From Liquidambar formosana (taxonomy: Eukaryota; Streptophyta; Magnoliopsida; Saxifragales; Altingiaceae): a DNA stretch of 64,000 nt. Position numbers and translations under genes: made by a program. Of the stretch, positions 23,266-33,760 are shown piece by piece. Location of the stretch: NCBI GenBank assembly GCA_039720395.1, contig CM077824.1, positions 26,117,278-26,181,277 of the forward strand. The letters run 5' to 3'. Every line of letters begins with the position of its first letter. The stretch's first letter is position 1. The notes below the pieces were generated by a model that saw nothing but the letters and a program-made list of their open reading frames with translations, did not search any database and had not been told where the DNA came from.

Positions 23266-23738
23266 GATAGATGACTGTGTTTAACAGTCATCTTTTACCA
23301 AAACAGTCATCTTTTGTTTTAGTAAAAACGGTCATCTATTCTACCGTCATCTTTTATCATCAAATAAGATGATCGTTTTTAACAGTCATCTTTGAGTGCT
23401 ATAGATGACTGTTTTTTAAAAACAGTCATGTTTAGTTTAAAGAATGAAGAACCTTTATTCATGAACACAGTCATCTTTTTATACCAAAAACGTCATCTTT
23501 GTGTGCTATAGATGACCGTTAAAAACAGTCATATATTCACAAAAACATGACCATTTTTATCTTAAAAACAGTCATATATTAATATATAAGATGAATGTTA
23601 AAAATAGTCATCTTATGTTCATAAAAACAGTAATATATTACTATATAAGATGACTGTTTTTCACAGTCATCTTATGTTCTTAAAAAGCAGTCATATATTA
23701 CTACATAAGATGACTGTTTTTCACAGTAATCTTATCTA
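23266..23738. repeat. CACTA subterminal repeats
   Basis: At least a dozen copies of ACAGTCATCTT and its complement AAGATGACTGT, often as palindromic pairs joined by TTTTTAA or TTTTTC. In CACTA elements such arrays bind the element's own DNA-binding protein. Confidence 0.85.
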
Positions 23739-24601
23739 CGAATCATTTTATTTATTTATTTATTTTTTTTGTGAATATATACAAAAAATTGGTCACATAC
23801 TATTTACTACCCTACAAACCTGTTATTAAATTTAATACATCAACTTGTTTATACAAATTACTCAATAATTAAATTCTCAACATGAAATGAAAGAAATTAA
23901 GACAAATTAAATAACAAAGGAAATTAAATCGCTCATATTAATTATAAAAACCATCATTTTCATTTCATTGGATTAGAATAACATGGTTTCAAAAGTCACC
24001 ATTCCCTTGACCCAACTAGTCCTATATATAATATTTTAGATGTTAAAATGAAAAACAAATCTAAAAAAGCAACATCCTCAAAAAAATTTCACCTTTTGCC
24101 ATGGTGCATGATTCAACTACACAAAAGAAGCCATCAGGTGAGAATTACAAAAAAAAAAAAAAAAAACAAAGCGAGACGAATTAGAAGAGTGAGCATCCAC
24201 AAAAGCTTGGCTGCCACGTGTCACCACTTCCAAAAGCTTTAGTGTTTGCTCCCATTTTTGACTCTATCAAAGCAAAATCTCCCTTCCTCTTTCTCTCTCT
24301 CTCACACACGCACACACTTGCGAAAGGCAAAATCTATTAACACAATTCTAACAGTGTGCTAATAGCAAAAAGAAAGAGCTAAAAATGCATAAATAGTAAA
24401 AACATAGCATGTATCCATGTACTATTATATAATGCCAAAGAGACAAGACTGGTATAACAAATAAGTATGAGAGGCAAGTAAACAAATGAAAACATAGTGG
24501 CCACCGAATCACTATCTTTCTATTCATCTTCATAAATATGATTGAAAAGCGAATAAGATGAAACAAGAAAGGTACAATAATAGAAGGGAATTCTAGCACA
24601 C
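23739..24601. other. non-coding CACTA interior with promoter-like motifs
   Basis: AT-rich, with a poly-A run near 24148-24166. GCCACGTGTC (G-box/ABRE type) is at 24213-24222 and a CT/CA microsatellite at 24286-24318. From 24601 leftward on the minus strand it also holds intron-like sequence after the fibrillin exon; no following fibrillin exon is found. Small open frames here look random. Confidence 0.5.
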
Positions 24602-24839
24602 CTGGCCGAGAGTTATTGGGAGTATCCTTCCAGTGGGGAGGCCCAGGCCGGCTCCCACTTAGAATACAAGATGAAAATGCACTGCTGTATATCAATTTCC
24701 ATCTCCCTTGCAGTTTATCAAGATCAATTGAGAGGTTTACAAGTCCTCCAACAGCTTCAATTTCCTTCGCAGTAGCATCAGCCTTTTGTATATCATCTTC
24801 ATTTGCAGTAAGACCTCTATTTAGCCCAGAAACAGCACT
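24602..24839 (-). pseudogene. single exon of a plastid-lipid-associated (PAP/fibrillin) gene
   Basis: On the minus strand a TTGCAG acceptor at 24845-24840 opens a 238-bp exon ending at a CCAG/GTGTG donor. The translation has the PAP/fibrillin signature: SAVSGLNRGLTANEDD, then KEIEAVGGL, then LDKLQGRWKLIYSSAFSS, then SRPGPP. Fibrillins are plastid lipid-associated proteins of plastoglobules and thylakoids. A CCCC where CCC is expected, after the RPG residues, shifts the frame; in the next frame the family-typical TGRILPITLGQ follows to the donor. Exon length is 238, one over a multiple of three. SSCILSGS also departs from the usual SSRTLGGS. Neighbouring exons are absent within the CACTA segment. 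I infer a dead captured fragment or relic. Confidence 0.85.
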
Positions 24840-24901
24840 CTGCAATCGATCACTCCATATGAGTTGAAAAGTTTATCTTGTTTAAAATATAAAATGGTTT
24901 A

Positions 24902-25601
24902 TGTGTGGTAATATCTCTGAACTGAGGATACAGCTCGGGGTAGAGAGCTTAAATCGGAAATGAGGACACGTGGCGAAAGCAATTCAGCCAGGCCAACTAC
25001 AACGCACGTGATCCATCTCCCATGATCTAGTTCGGGCCAAAGAGTTAAACCACAATATTTGACACGTGGCTAATACAACGTGGTGGGACCTGTTGCAAAC
25101 TACGTGATCTCCCAACTCGGGACTATACCCTCAGCTCGGGACACCTGTCCTATGACTCACACTACAATCCAAATCCTACTACAGTCCAAAATTGTCACAG
25201 CAGCTGTAATTCCTAACACAGTGGTTACTAGGAATCATGATTCCACTCCCAACCACGATTAACAAACCATGTTCAGATGGTTATTGGTAAACCATGGTCA
25301 GATCTGACCTAACCAAGGCAGTTACCTGACCTCACATGGTCAATCCGTACAGGTGGGTATAAAAAGAATATGATACAGCCAAATGTGGTAAGCTACAGTA
25401 CCCTAATTCTTTGAAATTCGTCTTCTTCCTTGCCTCATTCTCCCTACATAGCTTCTGACTTAAGCTTTGGAGAGGGCACGGCCAAAACCCACCTTGGCCT
25501 ACCCTCTGACCCTTTTTCCAAGCTTATGATTGCAAGTCTAGGCGAGAGAGCAAGCTCCATCATTAACACATAGTTCAGGGAGCAGTTTTTTACCCCGTAC
25601 A
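24902..25601 (+). repeat. 5' LTR of element A
   Basis: TGTGTGG...GTACA, 700 bp. A TATAAAA box is at 25358-25364; GACACGTGG (G-box core) lies near 24965 and again near 25060. It matches the 3' LTR with scattered substitutions. Confidence 0.92.
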
Positions 25602-25604
25602 ATT

Positions 25605-25622
25605 TGGCGCTGTCTGTGGTAA
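25605..25622 (+). other. primer binding site of element A
   Basis: TGGCGCTGTCTGTGGTAA starts three bases inside the LTR. The TGGCGC start is typical of many plant Ty3 elements. I do not assign the tRNA. Confidence 0.7.
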
Positions 25623-25635
25623 CCATCGCGATAAG

Positions 25636-27435
25636 ATGGCTACACCACTTCCGCCCACCTATGGGCGAACAAGATCTAGAGCAAACTTTACTCGCGTAGA
25701 CCAAGCAGTTAGAAGCGATGTTGGAAAGCAAGCAGAAACCCAGCCTTCACAGGCAAACCCGCCATTACCTGCGGTGGGAACTAGTCAGCTTCCTTCGATT
25801 CAGCAACATCAGATCTCCCCAGAGATGTCCACTATTCTACATTCTCTCGATGACCAGCCTATTCTGAAAGTTGCGTTTGATAGGGCCGTGACAAACAACC
25901 CTAACCCAGCAGCAGTGGTGGAACTGATTGCAACCATGCAATCGGAGATTCAATCGGCATAGCTCGCAAAGCTAACTGCAGAGTAGAACTACTACCGCTA
26001 CCTCCAGCGAACTTTTGCTCCTAGCAGGGTCAATGTTGTCGCTGAGGAGGCTAGCCAAACAAGTCCACTCCGCTGCACCAGGCACCAAGAAAGTTCACCC
26101 AGACTTGGAGTCTCGCACCACCACCACCGCAGTAGACACGATGACGAGCCACGATTGACTGGCCTAGAACCAAGACACTCAGGAAGGGGAGATAGACAAC
26201 ATCATGCGTTGGTGTAGAGATCCCCTGAGTGCAGCTCAAGGCGTTCAGATCATTCACGGAGGTGGAACGAGGACCATCCTAGACCTCGTGCTCAAGTGGG
26301 TTCTGGGAACTGAAACTCACAGGGACGAGAGACGACACCATAGGTCTCGATCTCCTGAAAGAAGAGGGGAGAGAAGTACTGGGGGGACGAGTAGGAAGCA
26401 TTCTCGGTCACCCAGGCGTGAGAGAAATGAGGAAGAAGCTTCCAAGAGACACCGGGGTAATCAGAGTAGAGTGGGAGAGAGACCAGAGAGCACTGCGGTG
26501 GCTCGGAGCCCGTTCACGAAGTGGATTCAACGGGTCCCAATCCCACGAGGGTATTCTGAGATAACCTTTACTCTTTATTCTCTTTCAATAGACCCAGATC
26601 ATCATTTAAACTATTATTTGCAACGTATGTCGTTATATGCTGGAAATGAGGGTTTTCTCTATAAGATATTTCCTATGAGTTTGGGGGAGGTGGCTCTCAA
26701 GTGGTGGGCCAAGATTCCAGATGAGTCTATTGATAGCTGGCACGAACTGAGCAAGCTGTTTAAGACAAGGTTCATCACTAGCTGCAAATTCCCGAGGACC
26801 ATGCAGAACCTATACGAGCTAAAACAAAAAGATGGGGAAGGACTTCGGGAATATTCTCAAAGGTTCTAGGAGGTTTACAATGAGATTGACGATTCGATTG
26901 AGAAGAATGCCATGGATCTATTTCGCCTCGGGCTGAGGAATCCATCACCTCTGTTTAAGGAGCTCACTGTTAATCCCCCAGAAATCTAGCCAAATTACTC
27001 TCCACTGTAGCCAACTATTTAAAGTTAGATGATTTCTACAGCTCGCAGTCTACCAAAGCCAATAAAAAAGATGATAAGAAGAAAGACTCAAGGCCTCGTA
27101 GGGATAGTCCCCGAGGAGAGAAATCAAGGCCGCCTACCAATCCAAATCAGGCCATCTTCACTGTATTTACTCTCCCCATCTACAAGTTGATGAAGGCACT
27201 GGAGAACAAGGACTTCTTCCAAAAACCTAGACCCATGCTTGCAGAGCCCGAGAAGAGAAACAAAAGGCTGTTCTACAGTTATCATAAGGATTACGGCCAT
27301 AAGACAGAAGATTGCAAGGTTCTAAAGTACAATCTCGAAGCCTGGGCCAAGGAAGGAAAGCTGAATGAGTTTATAGCCCGAAGTGAGAAAGGACAGCCAT
27401 CCGAACAAAAAAAGCCCGAGAACAGAGCTGCTTAA
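25636..27435 (+). pseudogene. gag of element A
   Basis: ATG at 25636, 35 bases past the LTR, opens 108 codons (MATPLPPTYGRTRSR...) to a TAG at 25960-25962. The gag core resumes in the frame covering 26204-26869: an Arg/Ser-rich stretch, then the Ty3 gag region with YLQRMSLYAGNEGF, ALKWWAKIP and FKTRFIT. A TAG follows at 26867, then DLFRLGLRNPS. The last piece at 27187-27435 has a gapped knuckle, YHKDYGHKTEDCKVLK, where the first cysteine is a tyrosine or serine. At least two stops and one frameshift break the frame. Gag forms the particle and binds the element RNA. Confidence 0.88.
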
Positions 27436-27468
27436 TCCACATAACCAAAGATCCTCGGGAGGATTGAC

Positions 27469-28221
27469 GTGATCACGGGGGGATATGAAGAAACTGCTCT
27501 GTCAACCAGTCAGCTCAGGGCACAATACAGGATGGCTTGCCAAGATGCCGAGGTCAGTGATATCGGGAACGAGCCAGTACTACTACCTCAAGGTGAAGGA
27601 GAAACTGGAGAAAAACTGCTGTTCTTTGGGGATGCGGAGTCTGACAGGACAGTGCGTTGCCCCCACAATAATGTTCTGGTTGTTCGCATGCTCATAGGAA
27701 ACAACGATGTGGGCAAAGTCTATGTGGACAATGGGGCATCTGTGAATGTGATGTTCCAGAAGTTGTTCAGTCAACTCGGGTTGAAGGACTCTGACCTAAA
27801 GCCCTGTTACGTTAGCCTAAAGGCTTTTAATGGAAACATGACTTTCCTGCTGGGGCAAATAACTCTCCTAATTCGGGCAGGGCCAGTGCAATCCATGGAA
27901 ACATTCGTAGTAATCCAGGAAAGGTCAGCTTACAATATAATACTCGAGCGACCTTGGATTCATGCTATAAAAGCTGTCCCATCCTCCTACCACCAATCCA
28001 TTAGGTTCCCGAGCCCAGAGGGAATCATGGAGATAAAAGGAAACCAGGTAGCCGCCAGGGAGTGTTTTCTAATGGAGTATGTAGGCCACTTAGCACCCTC
28101 GGAGGACAAACTGAACTCTAGGATCCCATGCCTTCCCAGCTCGGGAACTGGCAAAGTTCAAACCCCAAGGCAGGATCTAGAACAAAAGAAAAAAGCTAAA
28201 GTCGATGAGATTCCCTTGTAG
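27469..28221 (+). pseudogene. retropepsin (protease) region of element A
   Basis: 250 codons open. The active site is YVDNGASVNVMF, where plant Ty3 elements usually have DxGxS. Downstream are LILARAGP-like LLIRAGPVQSMETF and the flap/C-terminal motif LERPWIHAIKAVPSSYHQ. It cleaves the polyprotein. The frame ends in TAG at 28219-28221, and element D inserts 74 bases further on, separating it from RT. Confidence 0.88.
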
Positions 28222-28295
28222 CAACGAAAGGGAGAGCGGCCTGGGGTTGAAGAGACAGCTCTGGAACCCGCAGACAGAATAGGGGAAGAGCTAGT

Positions 28296-31200
28296 TGTAG
28301 ACACCCCATTTTCACCCCCATGAGATCATGATATCATTTGGTTAGGTTTAGAAGCATTTAGGAGTCCCTAAGCCTTAAAGGACAATTTTGCCCTTTTAAG
28401 CCTTAGGAGGATTGGTCATCATTGCATGCATATTTTTGTCTCTTTGTTGAGTCCCATCACTTGCATTTAGTTTCTAGGGTCATTTTGGATATGTGTGTCA
28501 AATTTGGTTCAATTCCAGATAGGTTTGGATAGCTAATTAGAATTTTTGCGACTTGAAGGGCAATTGCGTCTTTTACTTCGTATATTTTCCAATTGACTTC
28601 CAAATTTGCTCCGGAGTGTTCCATTAACCTTAGAATGATGAAATGAGCCTAATTGAAGTGCCCATTTAATTTATTGATAGGTTTGGGATTAGGTTCACCA
28701 CATTACCCTATGCTTAATTGACCTTTTTTCGGGTAATCGCCTCATGAAAACCCAGCCACTTGACCGTGGTCAAGGATTATTGGTTCAAGAATATTCTAGG
28801 CTTATTCTACATTGAATCCTTGAAATTTTGGCTTTTGAATCACTCAAATCGGAGTTAAAACGAAGAATTTGTGTCCGTTTGAAGTTCGGAGTCCAAACCG
28901 AGCTAGAATTCCAATTTTTTTGGATTCTTCTCGGGTGACCGGTTGGGCCCAACCGGTTGGACCGGTTCACCAACCGGTTGGACCGGTTCACCACAACCGG
29001 TCACCCAAGAGTTCCATCCTGAATTTTCTCCTTTTGAATTTTTGACGAAATGGGACTCTACCACTCCGAATTTCAACCTTCTAAAGGACTTCTAAGCCTA
29101 TTGGGAGGTGGTTTTGAGTTGTTTAACATTCATGGGATTTAATTACAGCCCTAGATTGATTTTATGGTAAATTAATCCCAACCATTGGTTCATATGGTTG
29201 GTTGGTTATAAATAGAGGCTCATTCATCAGCATAAGGGACTTTTGACACTTCATACTTATACGAGAGAGAGGGGCCATGAGTTTGCACACACCCATATCA
29301 CTTGGAGGAGGCTTCCTACTGCAATTTTGAAGAGGAACTAGAAGGGAACCAGGCCAAAGAGAAGGAAGAACACAGCAAGGACTTTTGCTTCATTATAAGT
29401 CTCTTTTGCTTTCTTTTACGATTCCTTCTTCTTCTACTCCATTCTCTGCATAGTTATGGTTTAGAATTGATTTAGGAATCGTATATACTCTATATTTTAG
29501 AGTGTATATGATTCAAAGATGATGAGAATGCATGTTAGTGGATTAGGATTGCGAATTGTTTGCTGGTAGGATAGTTTCTCTCTTAAGGATAGAGGTACGT
29601 TTTGCATGAAAAATCAATTGATGTGTTTAGGCCGTTTTCTCTTCATGGTTCAATTATATACATGATTTTAAGCATCTTTTGTATAGGACACTTACTATGT
29701 AAGCCTCGTCTTCATAGGTGTATGGATGATTATCCTTTTCGAGGATAATTATCGTCCTTAGAGGGTGAGGTTGTGCATAGGTGCTTTCTAGAGTGTGTTT
29801 AAGTGCGCTGTGAGTTTCATTGCATTCTTAGGTATATATTTTACGTAGGATATGTGAAGAAACCATTCATACGGAGTGATTTCTACGTAAAATTATCTCT
29901 GGATAGTTTTACTTAAGAAAGCTCGCCGTAAGGATGATTATTTCGCATTCTTACATAAAGTACTTACCGAAGGCATCATGGTAGATTTTCTTTTCATGTT
30001 TAGGATTATCATATGATATTTTCATCATGGTAATGCCTATTTAGCATGTTTTTGATAGTTTTGTGCATGTTAGGGTGTTTAGAGCATATAGGAGCATATA
30101 GGATTGAGTTTTTCTTTTGATTCTTGTTATTTGCATGAGTTTTAGGTCATTGTATGCATGTTTAGTATTCTGTCCAGATTTGATTTAGGTCTTCTAATGA
30201 TGATTTGAGCATGAATATGAATGATTTGAGCTTAATAATTGCCTTATAGAATACATAGGGTGATTAATTGATGATTTCTCGATGTTTCGGGATGATATGC
30301 ATGAGTGTTAGGTCATTATATGCATATTTAGTATTCTGTCCAGATTTGAATTAGGTCTTCAAATGATGATTTGAGCATGAATATGAATGGTTTGAGCTTA
30401 ATAATTGCCCTATAGAATACATGGGGTGATTAATTGGTGTTTTCTCGATATTTCGGGATAATTTGCATATTGTAAGTGGTTCATGGTAAGTTGTGTATGA
30501 ATTGTTCTCTTCTCCCCCTTGGGTTATTGTCTTTACTTTGAATTAGAAGTCCTAACTTTCCAACTCTCTAAAAATTCTGTTTTAATTAGAGTTCTATCCC
30601 TTTTAGAATTCTACTTTCATCAAAATTCTGTTTTAATTAGAGTTCTATCTCTTTTAGAATTCTACTTTTCTCAAACTCCTTTTTTAATTAAAGTTCTATC
30701 TCTTTTAGAATTCTACTTTTCTCAAACTCCTTTTTGAATTAGAGTTCTATCTCTTTTAGAATTCTACTTGGATAAGAGTTCTATCTCTTTTCAAATTCTA
30801 TCTTTTCTCAAATTCCTTTTTGGAAATCCTTCTTCTTTTAAAACTCTTCTTTTCTTTTTATGGAAACTTAGGGTTTATAGTTCATTGTAAAGGGAGTAAC
30901 CCCTTCTCAATCGAACTACGTGGACTTTGATCCTTACATCTTTGTATGTAAGGTACGTAGGCGCTCATTTGATGTTCAAGTCCGCCCTAGGATACTAAGT
31001 ATCCTAGGTTTTCTTTTTCTTTCTTTCTCTTTCTCTCTACCCATTTGTCCATCACATATATGCTAGTGGAGTAGGATGGACCCATGCTTATACATTTATC
31101 CATCACATATTTGTTAGTAGATAGGATGGATTTGTTTGCTTATTCATTTGTCCATCACATATTTGCTAGTGGATAGGATGGATTTGTTTGTTCATTCTCT

Positions 31201-31696
31201 CTATCTCTTACTTGCTTTCCATATCTCTCATACTTGTTCATGGATGTTTACATGCTTTATGGATGTTTATATGCTTTATGGATGTTCATGGATGAATGTG
31301 AATTATTTATGGATGATTCTTTGCATATGCATGGTGACTAATTAGGAAGTGATTGAAATAGCCCATATAAATTCAGAGACCCATTTTTGGGGCGATGTGG
31401 GTGCCTATAGGATGTTTCCTGGAACCTTCCCACATCGTAACTTAGTCTCCGAATCCTCTCTTGTTTTGATAGACCTGCTTTTTCCTTGATCGGAGTCATG
31501 AGGTTTGTTTTCAAAGGTTTTCTTAAAAAAAACTGTTTTTATGGTTTTCCTCTTTTCCTAAAAATGAGGTGGCGACTCCTTATTTGTTATGTTTTTGTGA
31601 ACCTTTTAAAAACCAGATTTTTATTAATTTAAATCTCTACAAGTCTTTTTAAAAGAAGGGTTCTCCTTCCCCCTGGATCGAAACCCGTGGTTCACA
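28296..31696 (+). repeat. 5' LTR of element D
   Basis: TGTAGACACC...GGTTCACA. A TATAAATA box is at 29207-29214. It contains a GC-rich CCGGTTGG palindromic module at 28929-29009, a 51-bp tandem repeat at 30576-30790 and a 9-bp-stem hairpin (CGATGTGGG 31393-31401, CCCACATCG 31429-31437). Parts align with the 1518-type LTR family in reverse complement, so the two families are related. Confidence 0.93.
30576..30790. repeat. 51-bp tandem repeat in LTR of element D
   Basis: AGAGTTCTATCTCTTTTAGA recurs at 30588, 30639, 30690 (one change) and 30741, then a shortened copy at 30775. The same array is at about 43435-43650 in the other LTR. Since 51 is a multiple of three it leaves an open frame, which I regard as non-coding. 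Confidence 0.9.
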
Positions 31697-31699
31697 GTC

Positions 31700-31717
31700 T
31701 GGCGACTCCACTGGGGA
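31700..31717 (+). other. primer binding site of element D
   Basis: TGGCGACTCCACTGGGGA, three bases inside the 5' LTR, resembling the tRNA-Arg type primer site known from Ogre elements. Confidence 0.8.
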
Positions 31718-32717
31718 TGTGTGGACTAGACTCAAGGAATTTGTATGGGCTAATTTAATTGCTTAAATTAAAATCAATCACTTGCATACGCTTGAATGTG
31801 TGTTTACTTTATTGCATTGTGTGCGCGATTGCATTTGAATGATCGGTCGATGTATCCTTGCCTTTTCTGATTGGCCTAGCCTTGACCCCGGTTCCCCTCG
31901 TTCTCGGGTGTCATGTTTGCGAAGCTATCAACTCCTCTTGCCATGTATCCTTGGGTTTTACCCTTGGGTATATTAAATGGATCAACACGTACCACTTGAC
32001 TCACGCGGCATCCTTCATGCCACATGTGATAGGTATATAGTTGATTCAAGCAAGTAGGGGACACTATCCTACCCTTTTAGTGCATATAGTGGATTGTCTA
32101 GGACACATGGACTCGCCTAGTTTAAAGTCACCATGCTTGTGGAATGAATGCAGGTACAAAGTGGATGTGTGTTTGAATGTATGTGTGTATGGACTAAATA
32201 TATGTGTGGCATGAATGTGTGTTGTGGGAATGAATGTGAATGGAATGAATGACAATGCAATTTATGTCATGATTCTTTGGGAAGATGATACAAAGCCCTC
32301 GATATAGTGATCCATATTTTTGCTCTTGAATGCGATTGGAGATATGAATGAATGCTATGTGGGTGGTTAATTCTAATGGGTAACATGACTCTAAAATCAA
32401 TAGGTTTACATACCCTTAGTATGTCACTTTATTCTTTGCCCTAAGGGGCACCCTTAAGGATGAATTGTCCAATTAGGGGCATGTTTAGTTTGAGCCTAAT
32501 TCTTTTGTCCACCATTAGTGGTTGCGTAATCATGTTGTCATAGTCTTGGGAAATGTGAGTGCTTAATTGTTTTGATGGTGCTTAGTGGCTAAGGTCTAAG
32601 GTCAAGTGTTAATTCCCTATACCTTTAGTATGGCATTTCACCCTTGGACCCAAAAGTCCATTTAAGGTTGAATTGTCTAACTAGGGGCATAGTAATTTTG
32701 AACCCTTTTGCTAAAAA

Positions 32718-32752
<35 letters not shown>

Positions 32753-32920
32753 AACTAGGGGCACCTTTTTAAAGTCAAATTCTGTCAAATTTAATGCAGT
32801 CATAGAACAAAATTATTTTGGATTATGCCTAATTAAAAGTTTGCTATTTAAAGAAGATTGATTGAACCTGTGGTATCTTTTTAAAAGGTTGAGTTTAGAG
32901 CAGAACCCATTATCACCACC
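31718..32920 (+). other. leader of element D
   Basis: Non-coding. Homologous to 344-1496 on the minus strand. Two modules with CCTTTAGTATG-like words and GAATTGTC(C/T)AA(T/C)TAGGGGCA occur near 32407-32475 and 32619-32690. An AT microsatellite fills 32719-32750. Confidence 0.7.
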
Positions 32921-33760
32921 ATGGTTGGAATTAGCAACACAACATTAGAAGACTTTAAGGGGATGCCGTATGTGATTGTCCAAGTTATTCATCAAACCCA
33001 ATCAGAGGTTGCAAGAGTTCCCAAGTTCAAGAGACGCTAAGCCAATTTGAAAGCCCAAACTGTCAAGAAGAAGCCTCGCCAATTCACTGAACTTAACATG
33101 CCGTTGAGTCATGCTTTTCGAAGAGTGGAGACCTTAGGCTTATTGGAACCACTTGATCCAATACCTGTACCTAATCCTTTGCCTTGTTGGTTTAGAGAAA
33201 ATGAGTATTGTGATTTCCATCAAAGTAAAGGACATTACACTAACCATTGTGTGAGGTTGAAGCATGAGATTCAAGACCTTATTGACCGTGGGGCAGTCAC
33301 TTTCCCCAAACCAACCACCAATCCAAGTGTTCTTCAAAGGCCTCCTATGAACCCTTTCTTGGCCACCATAAACCCATTATCTCAAGCCCAAACCACCTTC
33401 CAGAATCCCACTACAGGAATTAATGACAACCATGAGTCTACTATTAAAAGGGCTATAGTTGATATGAGTCCCCAACAACCTCCACGGTTTGCTAAGGTGC
33501 ATCGCCAACTAGACAATCTTTATATGCCCTTGGACCAAGTCTTCTACAACCTGAAAGCTGATGGTGTCTTAAAGCCTCACGCTCCAAAGCCACCACCCAC
33601 TCCTTTGCCTTGTTCGTACAAAGAGTATCAATTTTGTGAATTCCACCAAAGCAAAGGGCATCGAACTGACAGCTGTATAAGGTTGAGACACGCCACTCAA
33701 AACCTTATTGACAAGGGGATTATTGCCAAGCCTAAAGCTCCCAATGAAGGCTTCGACTAA
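32921..33760 (+). pseudogene. gag of element D, two zinc-finger-like repeats
   Basis: An ATG in good context (ACCACCATGG) at 32921 starts MVGISNTTLEDFKGMPYV; one in-frame TAA at 33038-33040 interrupts after 39 codons. The frame then continues to TAA at 33758. The second part holds two copies of one module: an MPL...L...G.L.P..P.PNPLPC lead-in, then CDFHQSKGHYTNHC, then RLKHEIQDLIDRG; and CEFHQSKGHRTDSC, then RLRHATQNLIDKG. Spacing is C-X2-H-X4-G-H-X4-C. This matches the C-terminal half of Tat/Ogre gag proteins. With only about 280 codons it lacks most of the usual gag core, so it is truncated. It may still bind RNA. Confidence 0.85.

Larger units (their letters stand above)
23248..24896 (+). 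mobile_element. CACTA (En/Spm) transposon, one end only
   Basis: It starts CACTACAACAAAAACG, the canonical terminus of CACTA elements, preceded by GTA, which would be the 3-bp target duplication. Immediately inside is a dense subterminal repeat block. The opposite terminus (TTTTTGTTGTAGTG) is not seen in the window. It may lie beyond the retrotransposons at 24902-55595 and 55886 onward, or be lost. The right limit given here is only where element A interrupts. No transposase is visible. Confidence 0.75.

Noticed and set aside
24048..24242. 64-codon Lys-rich plus-strand frame
   Set aside because: Includes a poly-A run; no domain and no supporting context.
30519..30737. 72-codon frame in the LTR of element D (also at 43378)
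   Set aside because: Created by a 51-bp tandem repeat; no start context or domain.
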